The position numbers and the translations under genes were made by a program. A model generated the notes under the pieces. That model searched no databases, was not told the origin of the DNA, and was given only the letters and a program-made list of their open reading frames with translations. Of a stretch of 64,000 bases of DNA, positions 8,901 through 17,534 are shown in pieces. Source of the DNA: Bifidobacterium moukalabense DSM 27321 (GTDB taxonomy: Bacteria; Actinomycetota; Actinomycetes; Actinomycetales; Bifidobacteriaceae); contig NZ_AZMV01000002.1 of assembly GCF_000522505.1 (NCBI RefSeq), forward strand, positions 62,177 to 126,176. Reading direction: 5' to 3'. Numbering within the stretch: the first letter of the stretch is position 1; each line of letters opens with the position of its first letter.

Positions 8901-10811
8901 ATGCGTCACGCCGTCGAGCACGATCTGCTTGGTATCGGCGTTCGCCGCATCATCGGGCTCGCCGTCAAGGCCGTCGGATACGTCGGAGTAATGCATACGC
9001 GCGGTCAGGGCCGCTCCGTACGCGCCCATAAGGCCCGCGATGTTCGGTCGGGTCACCTCACGTTCGGTAAGCAGTTCGAAGGCTCGCAGCACGGCATCGT
9101 TGAGGAACGTGCCGCCCTGCACCACCACGGTGTCGCCAAGTTCGCCGGAATCACGCAGTTTGATGACCTTGTACAGGGCGTTGCGCACTACGGAGTAGCA
9201 CAAGCCGGCCGCGATGTCTTCCATCGAGGCGCCTTCCTTCTGCGCCTGCTTGACGGAGGAGTTCATGAACACGGTGCAACGCGAGCCCAGATCCACCGGA
9301 TGCGTGGAGTTCAGGGCCGCCTGCGTGAATTCCTGAATGGTCAGGCCCATGGATTGCGCGAAGGTCTGCAGGAACGAACCGCAGCCCGAGGAACAGGCCT
9401 CGTTCACGGCGATGGAGTCGATCACACCGTCGGAAATGGCCAGGTACTTCATATCCTGGCCGCCGATGTCGATGACGGCGGTAACGCCCGGGCTTACCAT
9501 TTCGGCACCGCGGTAATGGGCCATGGTCTCGACCACGCCCTCGTCAAGGTGCAGGCCCGTGGTGATCAGGCCTTCGCCGTAGCCGGTCGCGCAGGAGCGT
9601 GCGATCCACGCACCTTGCGGCAGCTCGTTCTGAATCTTCCTGACGATGTTCACGGCGGCCGTCAGCGGGCTGCCTTCGTTGGTCGCATACGACGACCATA
9701 CGATTTCACGGTCATCGTTCACCAACGTCGCCTTGATGGTGGTCGATCCGGCGTCGATGCCGAGGAAGTGCGGGCCGACCGCGCCTTCCAGCGTGCCGAT
9801 GTGCACATGCTCGCGATGATGGCGCTCGTTGAACGCTTCCCGTGCCGCCTCGGTCGGGAACAGCGGGGGCATGGTCGGCGTGTTCGCCGGCAGATTCTTC
9901 AGATCCTCGAGACTCTCGAGAATGTCTTCGCAGGTGCGTGCTTCGAAATGAACGCCGTCCTCCAGCTGGTCGGGTTCGCCTGCGAGCAAGGCCGAGCCGA
10001 AGGCCACATACAGATGGGCGTCGGTCGGCACGATGAATTCGTCGACCTTGCCTTCAAGGGCGCGATGGAAGGCCTCACGCAGTTCGGACATGAAGAACAG
10101 CGGCCCGCCGAGGAAGATCACGGTGCCGTGAATCGGACGGCCGGAGGCCAGGCCGGCGATGGTCTGCGTGGCCACGGCGGTGAAGATGGAGGCGGCCAGG
10201 TCGGGTTTCGCGGCGCCATCGTTGATGAGTGGCTGCAGATCCGTTTTGGCGAACACGCCGCATCGTGAGGCGATCGGATAGAGCGTCTCGTAGCTCTTGG
10301 CCATATCGTTGAGGCCTGCCGCATCGGTGTCGAGCAGGGTGGACATCTGGTCGATGAACGCGCCGGTGCCTCCTGCGCACGAACCGTTCATGCGCTGTTC
10401 CGGCGTCGGCTTCAGGTAGGTGATCTTGGCATCCTCGCCACCGAGTTCGATGATCACATCGGCCTGCGGATATTCCTGATCGATGGCGCGGGTTTCGGCA
10501 ATGACCTCCTGCACGAACGGTACATGGAGGTTGTCGGCCAGGGCCAGACCGCCGGAGCCGGTAATGGCCAGACGGATCGGCTCGTCTCCACGATTTCGGG
10601 CCACGAGTTCCTTGTGAACGTCTTCGAGCAGTCCCGCCACGGTGGCACGCACATTGGCGTGATGTCGACGATAGTCGGAGAAGAGCACGCCATCGAGCGC
10701 GTCGGTCTGATCGAGCACCACGGCCTTCACGGTGGTGGAGCCGATATCAAGACCTACACGCAACGGCTTCGTATCGCGGGCTTTGACCGCGGTATCTGCT
10801 GCTTCAACCAT
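5934..10811 (-). CDS. Giant fused acyl-CoA dehydratase activase (BcrAD/BadFG + DUF2229-type)
   Basis: A protein of 1625 residues with two tandem ASKHA ATPase domains of the (R)-2-hydroxyacyl-CoA dehydratase activator family. The phosphate-binding loops are GLDIGSTTVK near residue 20 and GIDAGSTTIK near residue 350. Each domain has its own cysteine motif for a bridging [4Fe-4S] cluster (GSCAGGTGAF near 145, EACSSGCGSF near 470). A cysteine-rich segment (CKLCQNHC, then GNRCERGG, near 660) opens the DUF2229/activase-related region. An Ala/Glu-rich probable coiled coil at about 1075-1140 precedes a final HgdB-like region. ATG 10811 is preceded by AGAGGTG. Such proteins couple ATP hydrolysis to low-potential electron transfer. 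The partner and substrate here are unknown, and no separate dehydratase is visible. It lies next to nrdG. Confidence 0.82.
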   Translation of the reverse strand: MVEAADTAVKARDTKPLRVGLDIGSTTVKAVVLDQTDALDGVLFSDYRRHHANVRATVAGLLEDVHKELVARNRGDEPIRLAITGSGGLALADNLHVPFVQEVIAETRAIDQEYPQADVIIELGGEDAKITYLKPTPEQRMNGSCAGGTGAFIDQMSTLLDTDAAGLNDMAKSYETLYPIASRCGVFAKTDLQPLINDGAAKPDLAASIFTAVATQTIAGLASGRPIHGTVIFLGGPLFFMSELREAFHRALEGKVDEFIVPTDAHLYVAFGSALLAGEPDQLEDGVHFEARTCEDILESLEDLKNLPANTPTMPPLFPTEAAREAFNERHHREHVHIGTLEGAVGPHFLGIDAGSTTIKATLVNDDREIVWSSYATNEGSPLTAAVNIVRKIQNELPQGAWIARSCATGYGEGLITTGLHLDEGVVETMAHYRGAEMVSPGVTAVIDIGGQDMKYLAISDGVIDSIAVNEACSSGCGSFLQTFAQSMGLTIQEFTQAALNSTHPVDLGSRCTVFMNSSVKQAQKEGASMEDIAAGLCYSVVRNALYKVIKLRDSGELGDTVVVQGGTFLNDAVLRAFELLTEREVTRPNIAGLMGAYGAALTARMHYSDVSDGLDGEPDDAANADTKQIVLDGVTHTASNIISGEDLDHLSMTSERDVCKLCQNHCKLTITTFQDGSRYVTGNRCERGGDAKKQRSDRPNLYDYKYKRCFAYRRLTDKKATRGEIGIPRVLNMYENYPFWFTLLTSLGFKVMISGRSSHELFETGIESIASENICYPAKLVHGHVKWLLNKGIKTIFYPCVSYEENLVPNADNHYNCPVVANYPVVIGANMPELREEGVRYMRPYFNMANHELMVDRIVEEFAWADVTREEAEIAVKAAYAENEVFKHDVQMEGLKALAYMKEHNCRGIVLAGRPYHIDPEVNHGIPETICALGMVVLSEDSICELQPGQKLALSEYLAEGEEDPRKKNANGFRHVGDRKVTKMPLRVTNQWAYHSRLYSAANFVASYPGLELVQLNSFGCGLDAITTDQVSEILADKADVYTMLKIDEVTNLGAAKIRLRSLKAAVEERERNHRRAVAASTMPTKQDRPGNAAAVADAKARLDEARAQLKAAEAELRAAETAAVKQAGQDGFRKTGSAAPTPGRQIMLDTVMKANPKLTEAVKAASKRAAENGIGESVEGKKSAHNSATMSKYANRIPFGKDMKDYTIVAPQMSPIHFSLVESVIRSGGYKFDILKHASREDVEIGLKYVNNDACYPAIMVIGQLVNAILEGKYDPDTTALAITQTGGMCRATNYFGLIRKALVDAGYPQIPVIAISTQGIEDNPGFKATPSLLHRAVKALIIGDLLMKCLYRVRPYEVTAGSADKLYETWDVIVRETLEHHGFSKTARRFIGKGYLPYQELVREIVRSFDELPLKDEPRKVRVGVVGEILVKYQPDANNHVVDVIESQDCEAVVPGIMEFMTTRPYISDWNEHYLGMGGSRLGYALMRKGLDLYLNPVRKAIDLANGKFSQDLPMPELVKKAGEVTSVGVQAGEGWLLTAEILELIESGCPNVICAQPFACLPNHVTGRGMFGKIRRLHPEANIVSIDYDPGASEANQLNRIKLMISAAKKAYKARQAEPAA

Positions 10812-11018
10812 GTACACCTCTATGCCTGTTCGTAGTGCCGGAAGGCCTCCCCCCGTGTTCCCTTGGGTGACCTTGGCCCGGTTATCCAAGTATGCAATGG
10901 TAGTCTGTGCCCACGCCTAAGCGACCGTCATGCCGCATGATTCGCACGATACATCGCATAATTTAGACATTTATTTTAGTCAGCCTGTATAGTTTCCGAA
11001 TTTTCAAGGGGTCACCCG

Positions 11019-11732
11019 TCAGGAGGCGTCTCCCTCCCCCGCGGCACGGTCCTTACCATAGATCTCCGGAATGACGCGAATCTGGTCGTGCAGTTTCGGC
11101 CAGATGACGATTTCGCCGGATTCCAGTGATTTCGGCACGTCGATGATGCGTTGGTTGGAGCTTCCGCGGAACTGCAGCAGCGAATCGTGCAGATCCTTGA
11201 TATAACGGCCGTCGACAAGAATGTCGACCAGTTCGAGCAGTTCACGCTTGTCGGGGCTCTCGCCCTCGCGCATAAGCTCCTCCCACGTGTAGCCGGTCCA
11301 GCACCAGATGTCTTTGGTATGTCCGTACCGTTCGCGAATCCTGCGGGCCAGCGGAATCAGTATGCCGGTGTTGAGCATCGGCTCGCCGCCCAGGAAGGTG
11401 ATGCCCTGCACGAAGCTTTGCCCAACATCCTCGAGAATCTGCGCCTCCAGCTTGTCGTTGTACTCGTGGCCGGCCTGGAAATCCCAGATCGAGGAGTTGT
11501 AGCAGGCCTCGCAGTGGAACGGGCAGCCGGAAACGTACAGCGAGCAGCGGATGCCTTCGCCGTCGGTCATGAGAAAACGCTTATAGTCGGCCACCATGTT
11601 GTGGCTCATCTTGTTCGTCCACTGGCCGGCCTTGGGGTTATTGGAGCGCGCGGTGGGGATGAACGGTCCACGATCATGTTCGTTCGGCGCGAAATCATGT
11701 CGCCTGATCGCCGTGCTGACGCTGCTGATCAC
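11019..11732 (-). CDS. nrdG: Anaerobic ribonucleotide reductase activating protein NrdG
   Basis: Radical-SAM activase of about 237 residues that installs the glycyl radical on NrdD. The [4Fe-4S] motif CPFHCEACYN is at about residues 62-71, preceded by GEGIRCSLYVSG. GITFLGGEPMLN (the GGEP motif) and GYTWEEL follow. The GTG start at 11732 is chosen because AGGAGG lies five bases upstream; in-frame sequence further up overlaps a terminator hairpin and is not coding-like. It lies downstream of nrdD on the same strand, 151 bases away, with hairpins between. Confidence 0.93.
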   Translation of the reverse strand: MISSVSTAIRRHDFAPNEHDRGPFIPTARSNNPKAGQWTNKMSHNMVADYKRFLMTDGEGIRCSLYVSGCPFHCEACYNSSIWDFQAGHEYNDKLEAQILEDVGQSFVQGITFLGGEPMLNTGILIPLARRIRERYGHTKDIWCWTGYTWEELMREGESPDKRELLELVDILVDGRYIKDLHDSLLQFRGSSNQRIIDVPKSLESGEIVIWPKLHDQIRVIPEIYGKDRAAGEGDAS

Positions 11733-11747
11733 ATCTGCCTCCTCGAC

Positions 11748-11777
11748 AAAAAAATATCCTCCCTCTGACGAGGGAGG
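11748..11777 (-). terminator. Rho-independent terminator between nrdD and nrdG
   Basis: On the minus strand an 8-bp stem CCTCCCTC/GAGGGAGG with a 4-base loop (11777-11758) is followed by AT and seven T (11754-11748). The nrdG ribosome binding site begins only a few bases further on, so read-through is needed for nrdG unless it has its own promoter. Confidence 0.85.
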
Positions 11778-11839
11778 CATATGCGGAACGTAACGGAGGG
11801 AGAGATCGGTGAAGTTCGGATTCCCGGTCCCTCCCCGTG

Positions 11840-11874
11840 CCCGGCTTCGCCGGGAGCCCTTTGTCAGAAAGGGC
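11840..11874. other. Two further hairpins in the nrdD-nrdG gap
   Basis: CCCGGC/GCCGGG (11840-11854) and GCCCTTT/AAAGGGC (11856-11874) lie directly after the nrdD stop codon. They could stabilise the nrdD 3' end or help termination. Confidence 0.55.
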
Positions 11875-11883
11875 GTCTCAGTC

Positions 11884-14283
11884 CTACTTGGCCTCTTCGA
11901 ACCATTCACGTTCAGAGCCATCCTGCAGCATGACACGGCCGGTCTCGCCGCCCATATGCTTGACACGATGGGCGATCTCCTCATGGCGTCCATGCACCAT
12001 CGGGCGCTGCACCGGGTTGCCCAGATAGCCGCAGGTGCGCTTGGTCACATTGCACTTGTCCGGATCGGAGTTGCCGCACTCCGGGCACTTGAAGCCCTCC
12101 TCGGTCGGCTCGAAGTCACCCTGGAAACCACACACGAAGCAGTGATCGATCGGGGTGTTCGTGCCAAGGTAGCCGATGCCGATGTTGTAGGCGTAATCCC
12201 ACACGGCCTCGAGCGCCTTCGGATTGGCCTGCAGGCACGGGAACTCGCAGTAGTTGATGAAACCGCCGGAAGCGAGATAGGGGAAATCCTTCTCGTAGTT
12301 GAGCTTCTCCATCGGGGTCGGCTGCAGCCACACCGGGTAGTGGAAGGAGTTGGTGTAGAAGTCGTGGTCGGTCACGCCCTCCACCTCGCCGAACTTCTCG
12401 CGGTCCATGCGGTTGAAGCGGTCCGTCAGGGATTCGGCCGGCGTGGAATACACGGAATAGTGGTAGCCCTCGGCCTTGCACCATTCCTTGCACAATTCGT
12501 TCATGCGGCGCACGATGGACAGGGCGAATTCCTTGCCCTGCGGATCCCAGCCGTGGTCGCGCATCCAGTTCTTGCCGTAGAACACGCTGGTCGCCTCATA
12601 CAGGCCGATGTAGCCGAGGGACACGGTGGCGCGCTCGTTGCGGAAGAGCTGGTCGACGCTGTCGTTAGCGCCGAGACGACCGAACGCGCCGAAGCGGAAC
12701 AGGGTCGGGGCGTTGACCGGCGCGGCCTGCTTGCATCGCATGATGCGGTACTGCAATGCCTGATGGGCAACGGCCATGCGCTCGTCGAAGATCTTCCAGA
12801 AACGTTCCTTGTCGCCGTGGGATTCCAGTGCGATGCGCGGAATGTTCACGGTCACGACACCGAGATTCATGCGGCCGTCCTCGACGTCCTCGCCGGTCTT
12901 CGGGTCGATCCAGCCCTGCAGGAAGGAACGGCAGCCCATCGGGGCCTTGAAGGATCCGGTGATTTTCACGATGTTCTCGTAGAAGATGACGTCCGGGTAC
13001 ATGCGCTTGGTGGCGCATTCGAGCGCAAGCTGCTTCATGTCGTAGTTCGGATCGCCTTCGTCGGCATTGATGCCGTGCTTGACGGAGAACACCAGCTTCG
13101 GGAAGATGGCGGTGTGATGCTCGGAACCGAGACCGCGGATGCGGTTGAGGAAGATGGCGCGCTGCACCTCGCGGGAGAACCAGTCGGTGCCCAGGCCGAA
13201 GCCGACGGTCACGAACGGGGTCTGGCCGTTGGACACACGGTTGGAGTTGATCTGGTACTCCATGGTCTGCATGGCATCGTAGATGGCCTTACGGGTCTGA
13301 ATCTTCGCCCAGACCTCACGCAGCTGCTCCAATCGGCCGGCATCCTTGTGGAACGGCTCGTCCATCGGCAGCGGAGCGCGGTCGGCTTCGAAGTGCAGGC
13401 GCTTCGGCTCGACGTTCTTGGACAGCATGACCTGACGCTCGGCGATTTCGATCGGCAGGTCGTCGGGCATGATCTCGTGGGCCTGCTCAAGGAACTTGGC
13501 GTAATCCTTCTTGGCGTATTCGGCCAGATGCTCGTCGGCACGGTTGGCGGTCTGCCCACCGTACTGGCTGGAGGCCACATCCTTCATGATCTGGGTGATC
13601 TGCGTGGCCGCGATGCTGATGCTGTTCGGCGAGCCCATCGGGGCGTTGCCCAGGGTAAAGCCGTTGGCGAGCATGTCCCAGTAGTTCGGCAGCGAGCAGT
13701 TGGATTGTGCGGTGAACGGCGAATAATCGGCGTCATGGAAGTGGATGTCGCCCTTCATATGCGCATTCGACACGGCATCCGGCAGCATGGAGAAGGCGGA
13801 CGCCTTGGAGACCGCACCGGCCAGCAGGTCACGCTGGGTGGAGTACACATTGGAATCCTTGTTGGCGTTCTCGCGCACCAGGGATTCGTCGCGGTTCACC
13901 AGTCGGCTGACCGCCTCGTTGATGTCGGTGGCCTTGGCGCGCTCGATATCCTTATTCAGACGGTAGTTGGTGTAGGTGCGGGCCACGTCATACAGATGAT
14001 CCTCGATCAGGCCATGCTCCACCAGATTCTGAATGTCTTCGATCTTGGCGGGACCGTTGTAGCGATCCTTGATCTCGGCCTCGACCTGATTGGCGATGTC
14101 ACGGATCATCTGCTCTTCCTGCGGACCGATTTTCTTGTCAAGATCGGCGAAGGCGGACTTCACCGCGCTGATGATGTTGATCGGATCAAAGTCGACCACA
14201 CGACCATCGCGCTTCTCGACGAGCACCTTCTCCGCTGCGGTCGCGGAGGTCGCGTTCATCGCGTCCAGAACCTGAGTTTCCAT
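11884..14283 (-). CDS. nrdD: Anaerobic (class III) ribonucleoside-triphosphate reductase NrdD
   Basis: Oxygen-sensitive glycyl-radical enzyme of 799 residues reducing NTPs to dNTPs. An N-terminal ATP-cone (VEKRDGRVVDFD near residue 22) is followed by the large barrel domain. Near the end are a zinc-binding CxxC pair (CFVCG and CPECG, about residues 720-740) and the glycyl-radical loop RTCGYLGNP near 755. ATG 14283 follows AAAGGACGAGG. Upstream lie tandem NrdR-like boxes; downstream is nrdG. NrdD with NrdG is the expected route to DNA precursors in an anaerobe. Confidence 0.96.
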   Translation of the reverse strand: METQVLDAMNATSATAAEKVLVEKRDGRVVDFDPINIISAVKSAFADLDKKIGPQEEQMIRDIANQVEAEIKDRYNGPAKIEDIQNLVEHGLIEDHLYDVARTYTNYRLNKDIERAKATDINEAVSRLVNRDESLVRENANKDSNVYSTQRDLLAGAVSKASAFSMLPDAVSNAHMKGDIHFHDADYSPFTAQSNCSLPNYWDMLANGFTLGNAPMGSPNSISIAATQITQIMKDVASSQYGGQTANRADEHLAEYAKKDYAKFLEQAHEIMPDDLPIEIAERQVMLSKNVEPKRLHFEADRAPLPMDEPFHKDAGRLEQLREVWAKIQTRKAIYDAMQTMEYQINSNRVSNGQTPFVTVGFGLGTDWFSREVQRAIFLNRIRGLGSEHHTAIFPKLVFSVKHGINADEGDPNYDMKQLALECATKRMYPDVIFYENIVKITGSFKAPMGCRSFLQGWIDPKTGEDVEDGRMNLGVVTVNIPRIALESHGDKERFWKIFDERMAVAHQALQYRIMRCKQAAPVNAPTLFRFGAFGRLGANDSVDQLFRNERATVSLGYIGLYEATSVFYGKNWMRDHGWDPQGKEFALSIVRRMNELCKEWCKAEGYHYSVYSTPAESLTDRFNRMDREKFGEVEGVTDHDFYTNSFHYPVWLQPTPMEKLNYEKDFPYLASGGFINYCEFPCLQANPKALEAVWDYAYNIGIGYLGTNTPIDHCFVCGFQGDFEPTEEGFKCPECGNSDPDKCNVTKRTCGYLGNPVQRPMVHGRHEEIAHRVKHMGGETGRVMLQDGSEREWFEEAK

Positions 14284-14380
14284 TCCTCGTCCTTTCCGAG
14301 CCGGGCCTTCCGACTGGTCTTCATGCTTCGCATCGCATGTCCTGTTTTTGTATGACTTCAAGTACTCTACGTCATCCCCA

Positions 14381-14428
14381 GCACTATATCTAGTGGCGGC
14401 ACGCCGCCACGAAAACTAAATATGGATT
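14381..14428 (-). promoter_or_regulatory. Tandem NrdR-like boxes upstream of nrdD
   Basis: GCACTATATCTAGTGG (14381-14396) fits the NrdR palindrome well. A weaker box, AAACTAAATATGGATT (14413-14428), starts exactly 32 bases away, which is the three-helical-turn spacing known for NrdR box pairs. They lie about 100-145 bases upstream of the nrdD start, in the 338-base gap shared with divergent xseA. Confidence 0.7.
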
Positions 14429-14621
14429 TTTTTGGCTTCATTCCGCCATTATCCGATTTGTGTGACAAAGGTAACGACAGCGGCACGGAGTGTCGTTTTG
14501 GCATTTGCTCCACAGAGGACTATATACGCGGGGGCAGGCGCACGCAACCGCGTGCGGCCCATACCGTGACGCACGTCGACACCGCCCGGCATTGTCCGCA
14601 AGATGGAGGAATCTTGACATC

Positions 14622-15920
14622 ATGACTTGGACTCCGGGATACAACCCCATGGCAACGCAGTCACAGCCACATCCGGGCCTCAAGCAGCCCGAACAGCTTC
14701 CCCGCCTTGCCAGCGAAACCACAGCGGACAATCCCTGGCCGGTAAGTATGCTCAGCGAGAAATTCCATATGGCAGTGGAACGCTGGCCCTCCGTATGGGT
14801 GGCCGGCCAGATCACACAGATCAACACCCGCCGTGCGGGCAGCGCCTACCTCACCTTGCGTGACGACTACCAGGACATCGCGATGGAGGTCAACGGCTTC
14901 GGCCAGTTTGCGGCGGCCGCCACGCCGTTCGTGCAGGGCGACCGCGTAATCATCCACGGCAAGCCGAACCTGTGGATGAAACGCACTTCGCTTTCGCTCA
15001 GAGGTGACGCGATCATCGCGGCCGGCGCGGGAGGCAGCCTGAAGGCGATGATCGACGAACTGCGCAAAAAACTCAAGGGCGAAGGCCTGTTCGACATCGA
15101 CCGCAAGATGCCGCTGCCGGAATTCCCCCACTGCATCGGCCTGATCTGCGCCCCTCAGGCACGTGCCGAAGGCGACGTGATCACCAACGTACGCCTCCGT
15201 TGGCCGATAGCGAATTTCAAGGTGATGCACGTGCATGTGCAGGGCGAGCAATGTCCGTCCGACGTGGTCGCCGCCATCCGGGCGATGGACGCCGATCCGG
15301 ATGTCGACGTGATCATCGTGGCCCGCGGCGGCGGCGCCTTCGAAGACCTCATCGGATTTTCCGACGAGAACGTGGTGCGTGCCGCCGCGACGGCACAGAC
15401 CCCTCTGATTTCGGCCATCGGGCACGAGGATGATTGGACCCTGCTTGATCTGGTCGCCGACCTGCGCGCCTCCACACCGACCGACGCTGCCAAGAAGGTG
15501 GTGCCGGACGTCAACGAACAAACGCAACTGGTCAACGTGAACCTGCAGCGCATGCGCATGCGCATCGACGCCACAATCGCCAACGAGATGCGACTGGTCG
15601 AAGGTTATGCGAACAGGCCGAGCCTGACGCAACCGCTGACCATGTTGGAACCGCACCAGCGGTTCCTTGACGACGCCAGGAACCGCATGAGAATCGGACT
15701 GACCCGCATCCTCGACGACGCAAGCCTGACCATCGAACGCTCGCGCGCATCACTGACGGCACTCAGCCCGCAATCCACCCTCAATCGTGGCTATGCGGTG
15801 ATCCAAAGCGCCGACGGACACGTGCTGGACGACGCAGCCAACGTCAAACCGGGGGATGAACTCACCATGACCCTGAAGCATGGCGTGGTCGTCTCCGAAG
15901 TCAAAACCGCGACCGCATGA
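14622..15920 (+). CDS. xseA: Exodeoxyribonuclease VII large subunit
   Basis: Large subunit (432 residues) of the single-strand-specific exonuclease VII. It has an N-terminal OB fold (WPSVWVAGQITQINTRRAGSAYLTLRD near 50-75). The catalytic region contains GLICAPQARAEGDVITN, IIVARGGGAFEDLIGFSDENVVRA and SAIGHEDDWTLLDLVADLRASTPTDAA. A long helical segment follows, ending in NRGYAVI. ATG 14622 is chosen because the homologous region begins soon after, with GGAGGA about 12 bases upstream. xseB follows 70 bases later, so the two probably form an operon. Confidence 0.95.
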   Translation: MTWTPGYNPMATQSQPHPGLKQPEQLPRLASETTADNPWPVSMLSEKFHMAVERWPSVWVAGQITQINTRRAGSAYLTLRDDYQDIAMEVNGFGQFAAAATPFVQGDRVIIHGKPNLWMKRTSLSLRGDAIIAAGAGGSLKAMIDELRKKLKGEGLFDIDRKMPLPEFPHCIGLICAPQARAEGDVITNVRLRWPIANFKVMHVHVQGEQCPSDVVAAIRAMDADPDVDVIIVARGGGAFEDLIGFSDENVVRAAATAQTPLISAIGHEDDWTLLDLVADLRASTPTDAAKKVVPDVNEQTQLVNVNLQRMRMRIDATIANEMRLVEGYANRPSLTQPLTMLEPHQRFLDDARNRMRIGLTRILDDASLTIERSRASLTALSPQSTLNRGYAVIQSADGHVLDDAANVKPGDELTMTLKHGVVVSEVKTATA

Positions 15921-15950
15921 ATCACCGAACCCATTAATTCCCCTTTTCTC

Positions 15951-15968
15951 CTCCCTTTGCCGAGGGAG
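15951..15968 (+). other. Small hairpin between xseA and xseB
   Basis: CTCCCT/AGGGAG with a short loop lies in the 70-base gap. There is no U-run after it, so complete termination is unlikely. It may set the relative expression of the two subunits. Confidence 0.4.
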
Positions 15969-15990
15969 AGACCGTATTCAAGGAGTCGAC

Positions 15991-16278
15991 ATGACCAGTG
16001 AAACCACCACCCCGGCCTCCAGCCTCACCGATAAGGAACGCGAGGCCATCGAACAGATGCCGTATGAGGAGGCACGAGACAAGCTTATCCAGGCAGTGCA
16101 GGCGTTGGAGGCGGGAGGCCTCAACCTCGACCAGTCCATGCGTCAGTGGGAAATCGGTGAGGCTCTTGCCCAGCGGGCCCAGAGCCTGCTGGGCGAGGTC
16201 CGGGCCAAGCTTGACGCGGCCCAGGCCGAGCAGGCCACCGCCGCGAATACCGCAGGCACGCAGGACAACCTGTCCTGA
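15991..16278 (+). CDS. xseB: Exodeoxyribonuclease VII small subunit
   Basis: A 95-residue, mostly helical protein. It has the family pattern MPYEEARDKLIQAVQALEAGGLNLDQSMRQWEIGEAL followed by a basic/acidic helix ending in an Ala-rich tail. ATG 15991 follows AAGGAG by five bases. It directly follows xseA, and its stop codon lies one base from the end of the convergent gene at 16280. Confidence 0.93.
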   Translation: MTSETTTPASSLTDKEREAIEQMPYEEARDKLIQAVQALEAGGLNLDQSMRQWEIGEALAQRAQSLLGEVRAKLDAAQAEQATAANTAGTQDNLS

Positions 16279-16279
16279 A

Positions 16280-17368
16280 CTAGCCGATCTGCACCGTCGC
16301 CAGCAGGGCCTTATGGTCGGAGCCGTCAATCTTCTCCGACTTCACCTGCCCCGCCACCATGCCGGAGTCGAGCACGATATGGTCGATTCCGGCGAAGGTC
16401 GGCACATAATCGATATCCGCCGGCCACGAGAACACGAATCCGCCGGCGGCCTGCCGGGACGCGTCGATAAAGCGATCCCCCAGAAAATCCCTGAACGGCG
16501 TATGGTCATAGGTGGCATTGAAATCACCCATGAAAATGTAACGGGTATCGGTATTGAATTTCATGCGCGCCAGTTCGTCCAAGGAACGTTTCCACTGCTG
16601 CCAACGACTCCGGGTCGGCGAAGTGGTGTGCACAGAGACGAAGCGGACGGGCGTGGTACCGCCGTTGAAACCCACCGTGCCACCCGGCATGAACGAGGCG
16701 CTGGAATCCACATCGTCATCCGCAGGGTCGCCGAGCGGCGTCGCCGACCACAAACCATTGCCGTAGACGCCATCCGAGCTGGAAACCTGCGAGTACGGCA
16801 GATAATCGGCGATGCCGGCCCTGTTCAATTCATCCACGAAATCATCCGTGGTCTCCTGCAGGGCGAGCACCTCCACATGCTCGCTTTTCACCAGATCGAC
16901 GATTTCCTGCGCGTCGGCCTGTCCTTTATATACGTTGCACGTCATCAGGCGGGCATATCCGTCATCCGTATTCGTGGCAGAGCCGGAAACCGCCGCGACC
17001 GCGGCCCGAGGCAACCTCGTCTGATTGTAGAAGAACGGATACTGCCACCATATCTGCAATCCGATCGCGGCAATCGCCATGATTGCGGCGAACCCACGTC
17101 TTGAGATCACGGCGAGGATCAAGGCGACGATGGCAAGAAGCGCGAACCACGGCACCAACGACACGACGACCGGCATGTAAGGCCATGCCTGAATCGACTC
17201 CGGAAGAATGTGGGTGACCGTACCGAGCAGGGAGGCGAACGCGAAGATCCCGGCCAGAATGCCGAAGATGAAGTTGCGCACATGATGCGATCTGCGCCCT
17301 TTCATCACCCGAATCGGCTGGACCGGTCCGGCCGATCGGGTCGTGCGTGGTTTCGCTGCCTGAGCCAT
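16280..17368 (-). CDS. Membrane-anchored endonuclease/exonuclease/phosphatase family protein
   Basis: This 362-residue protein starts with a basic cytoplasmic tail and three hydrophobic segments (about residues 35-55, 65-95 and 98-112). A catalytic domain of the EEP fold, probably outside the membrane, follows. The hallmark motifs are all present: MTCNVYKG, ALQETTDD (metal-binding Glu), the SVHTT region, MGDFNATYDHTPF, IDHIVLDS and GSDHKALL. ATG 17368 follows GGGAGGA. The substrate is unknown; family members act on nucleic acids, phospholipids or inositol phosphates. It converges with xseB. Confidence 0.85.
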   Translation of the reverse strand: MAQAAKPRTTRSAGPVQPIRVMKGRRSHHVRNFIFGILAGIFAFASLLGTVTHILPESIQAWPYMPVVVSLVPWFALLAIVALILAVISRRGFAAIMAIAAIGLQIWWQYPFFYNQTRLPRAAVAAVSGSATNTDDGYARLMTCNVYKGQADAQEIVDLVKSEHVEVLALQETTDDFVDELNRAGIADYLPYSQVSSSDGVYGNGLWSATPLGDPADDDVDSSASFMPGGTVGFNGGTTPVRFVSVHTTSPTRSRWQQWKRSLDELARMKFNTDTRYIFMGDFNATYDHTPFRDFLGDRFIDASRQAAGGFVFSWPADIDYVPTFAGIDHIVLDSGMVAGQVKSEKIDGSDHKALLATVQIG

Positions 17369-17534
17369 AGTTCCTCCCTTGCGCATGCGGCATGATGTCG
17401 CGAATCCAGCCGATGACGGCGCGAACGCGAGCCGCGCAACGCCCCTACCCTACCGCATCACGGCGGAAATCTCGCCCGTATTCACCTCCTTTGCACATGC
17501 CACGTCCGCAAGGTGTGTACAATATATCTTCGTT

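Noticed and set aside
11809..14355. 848-codon plus-strand open frame
   Set aside because: It is entirely antisense to nrdD, whose own frame carries all family motifs.
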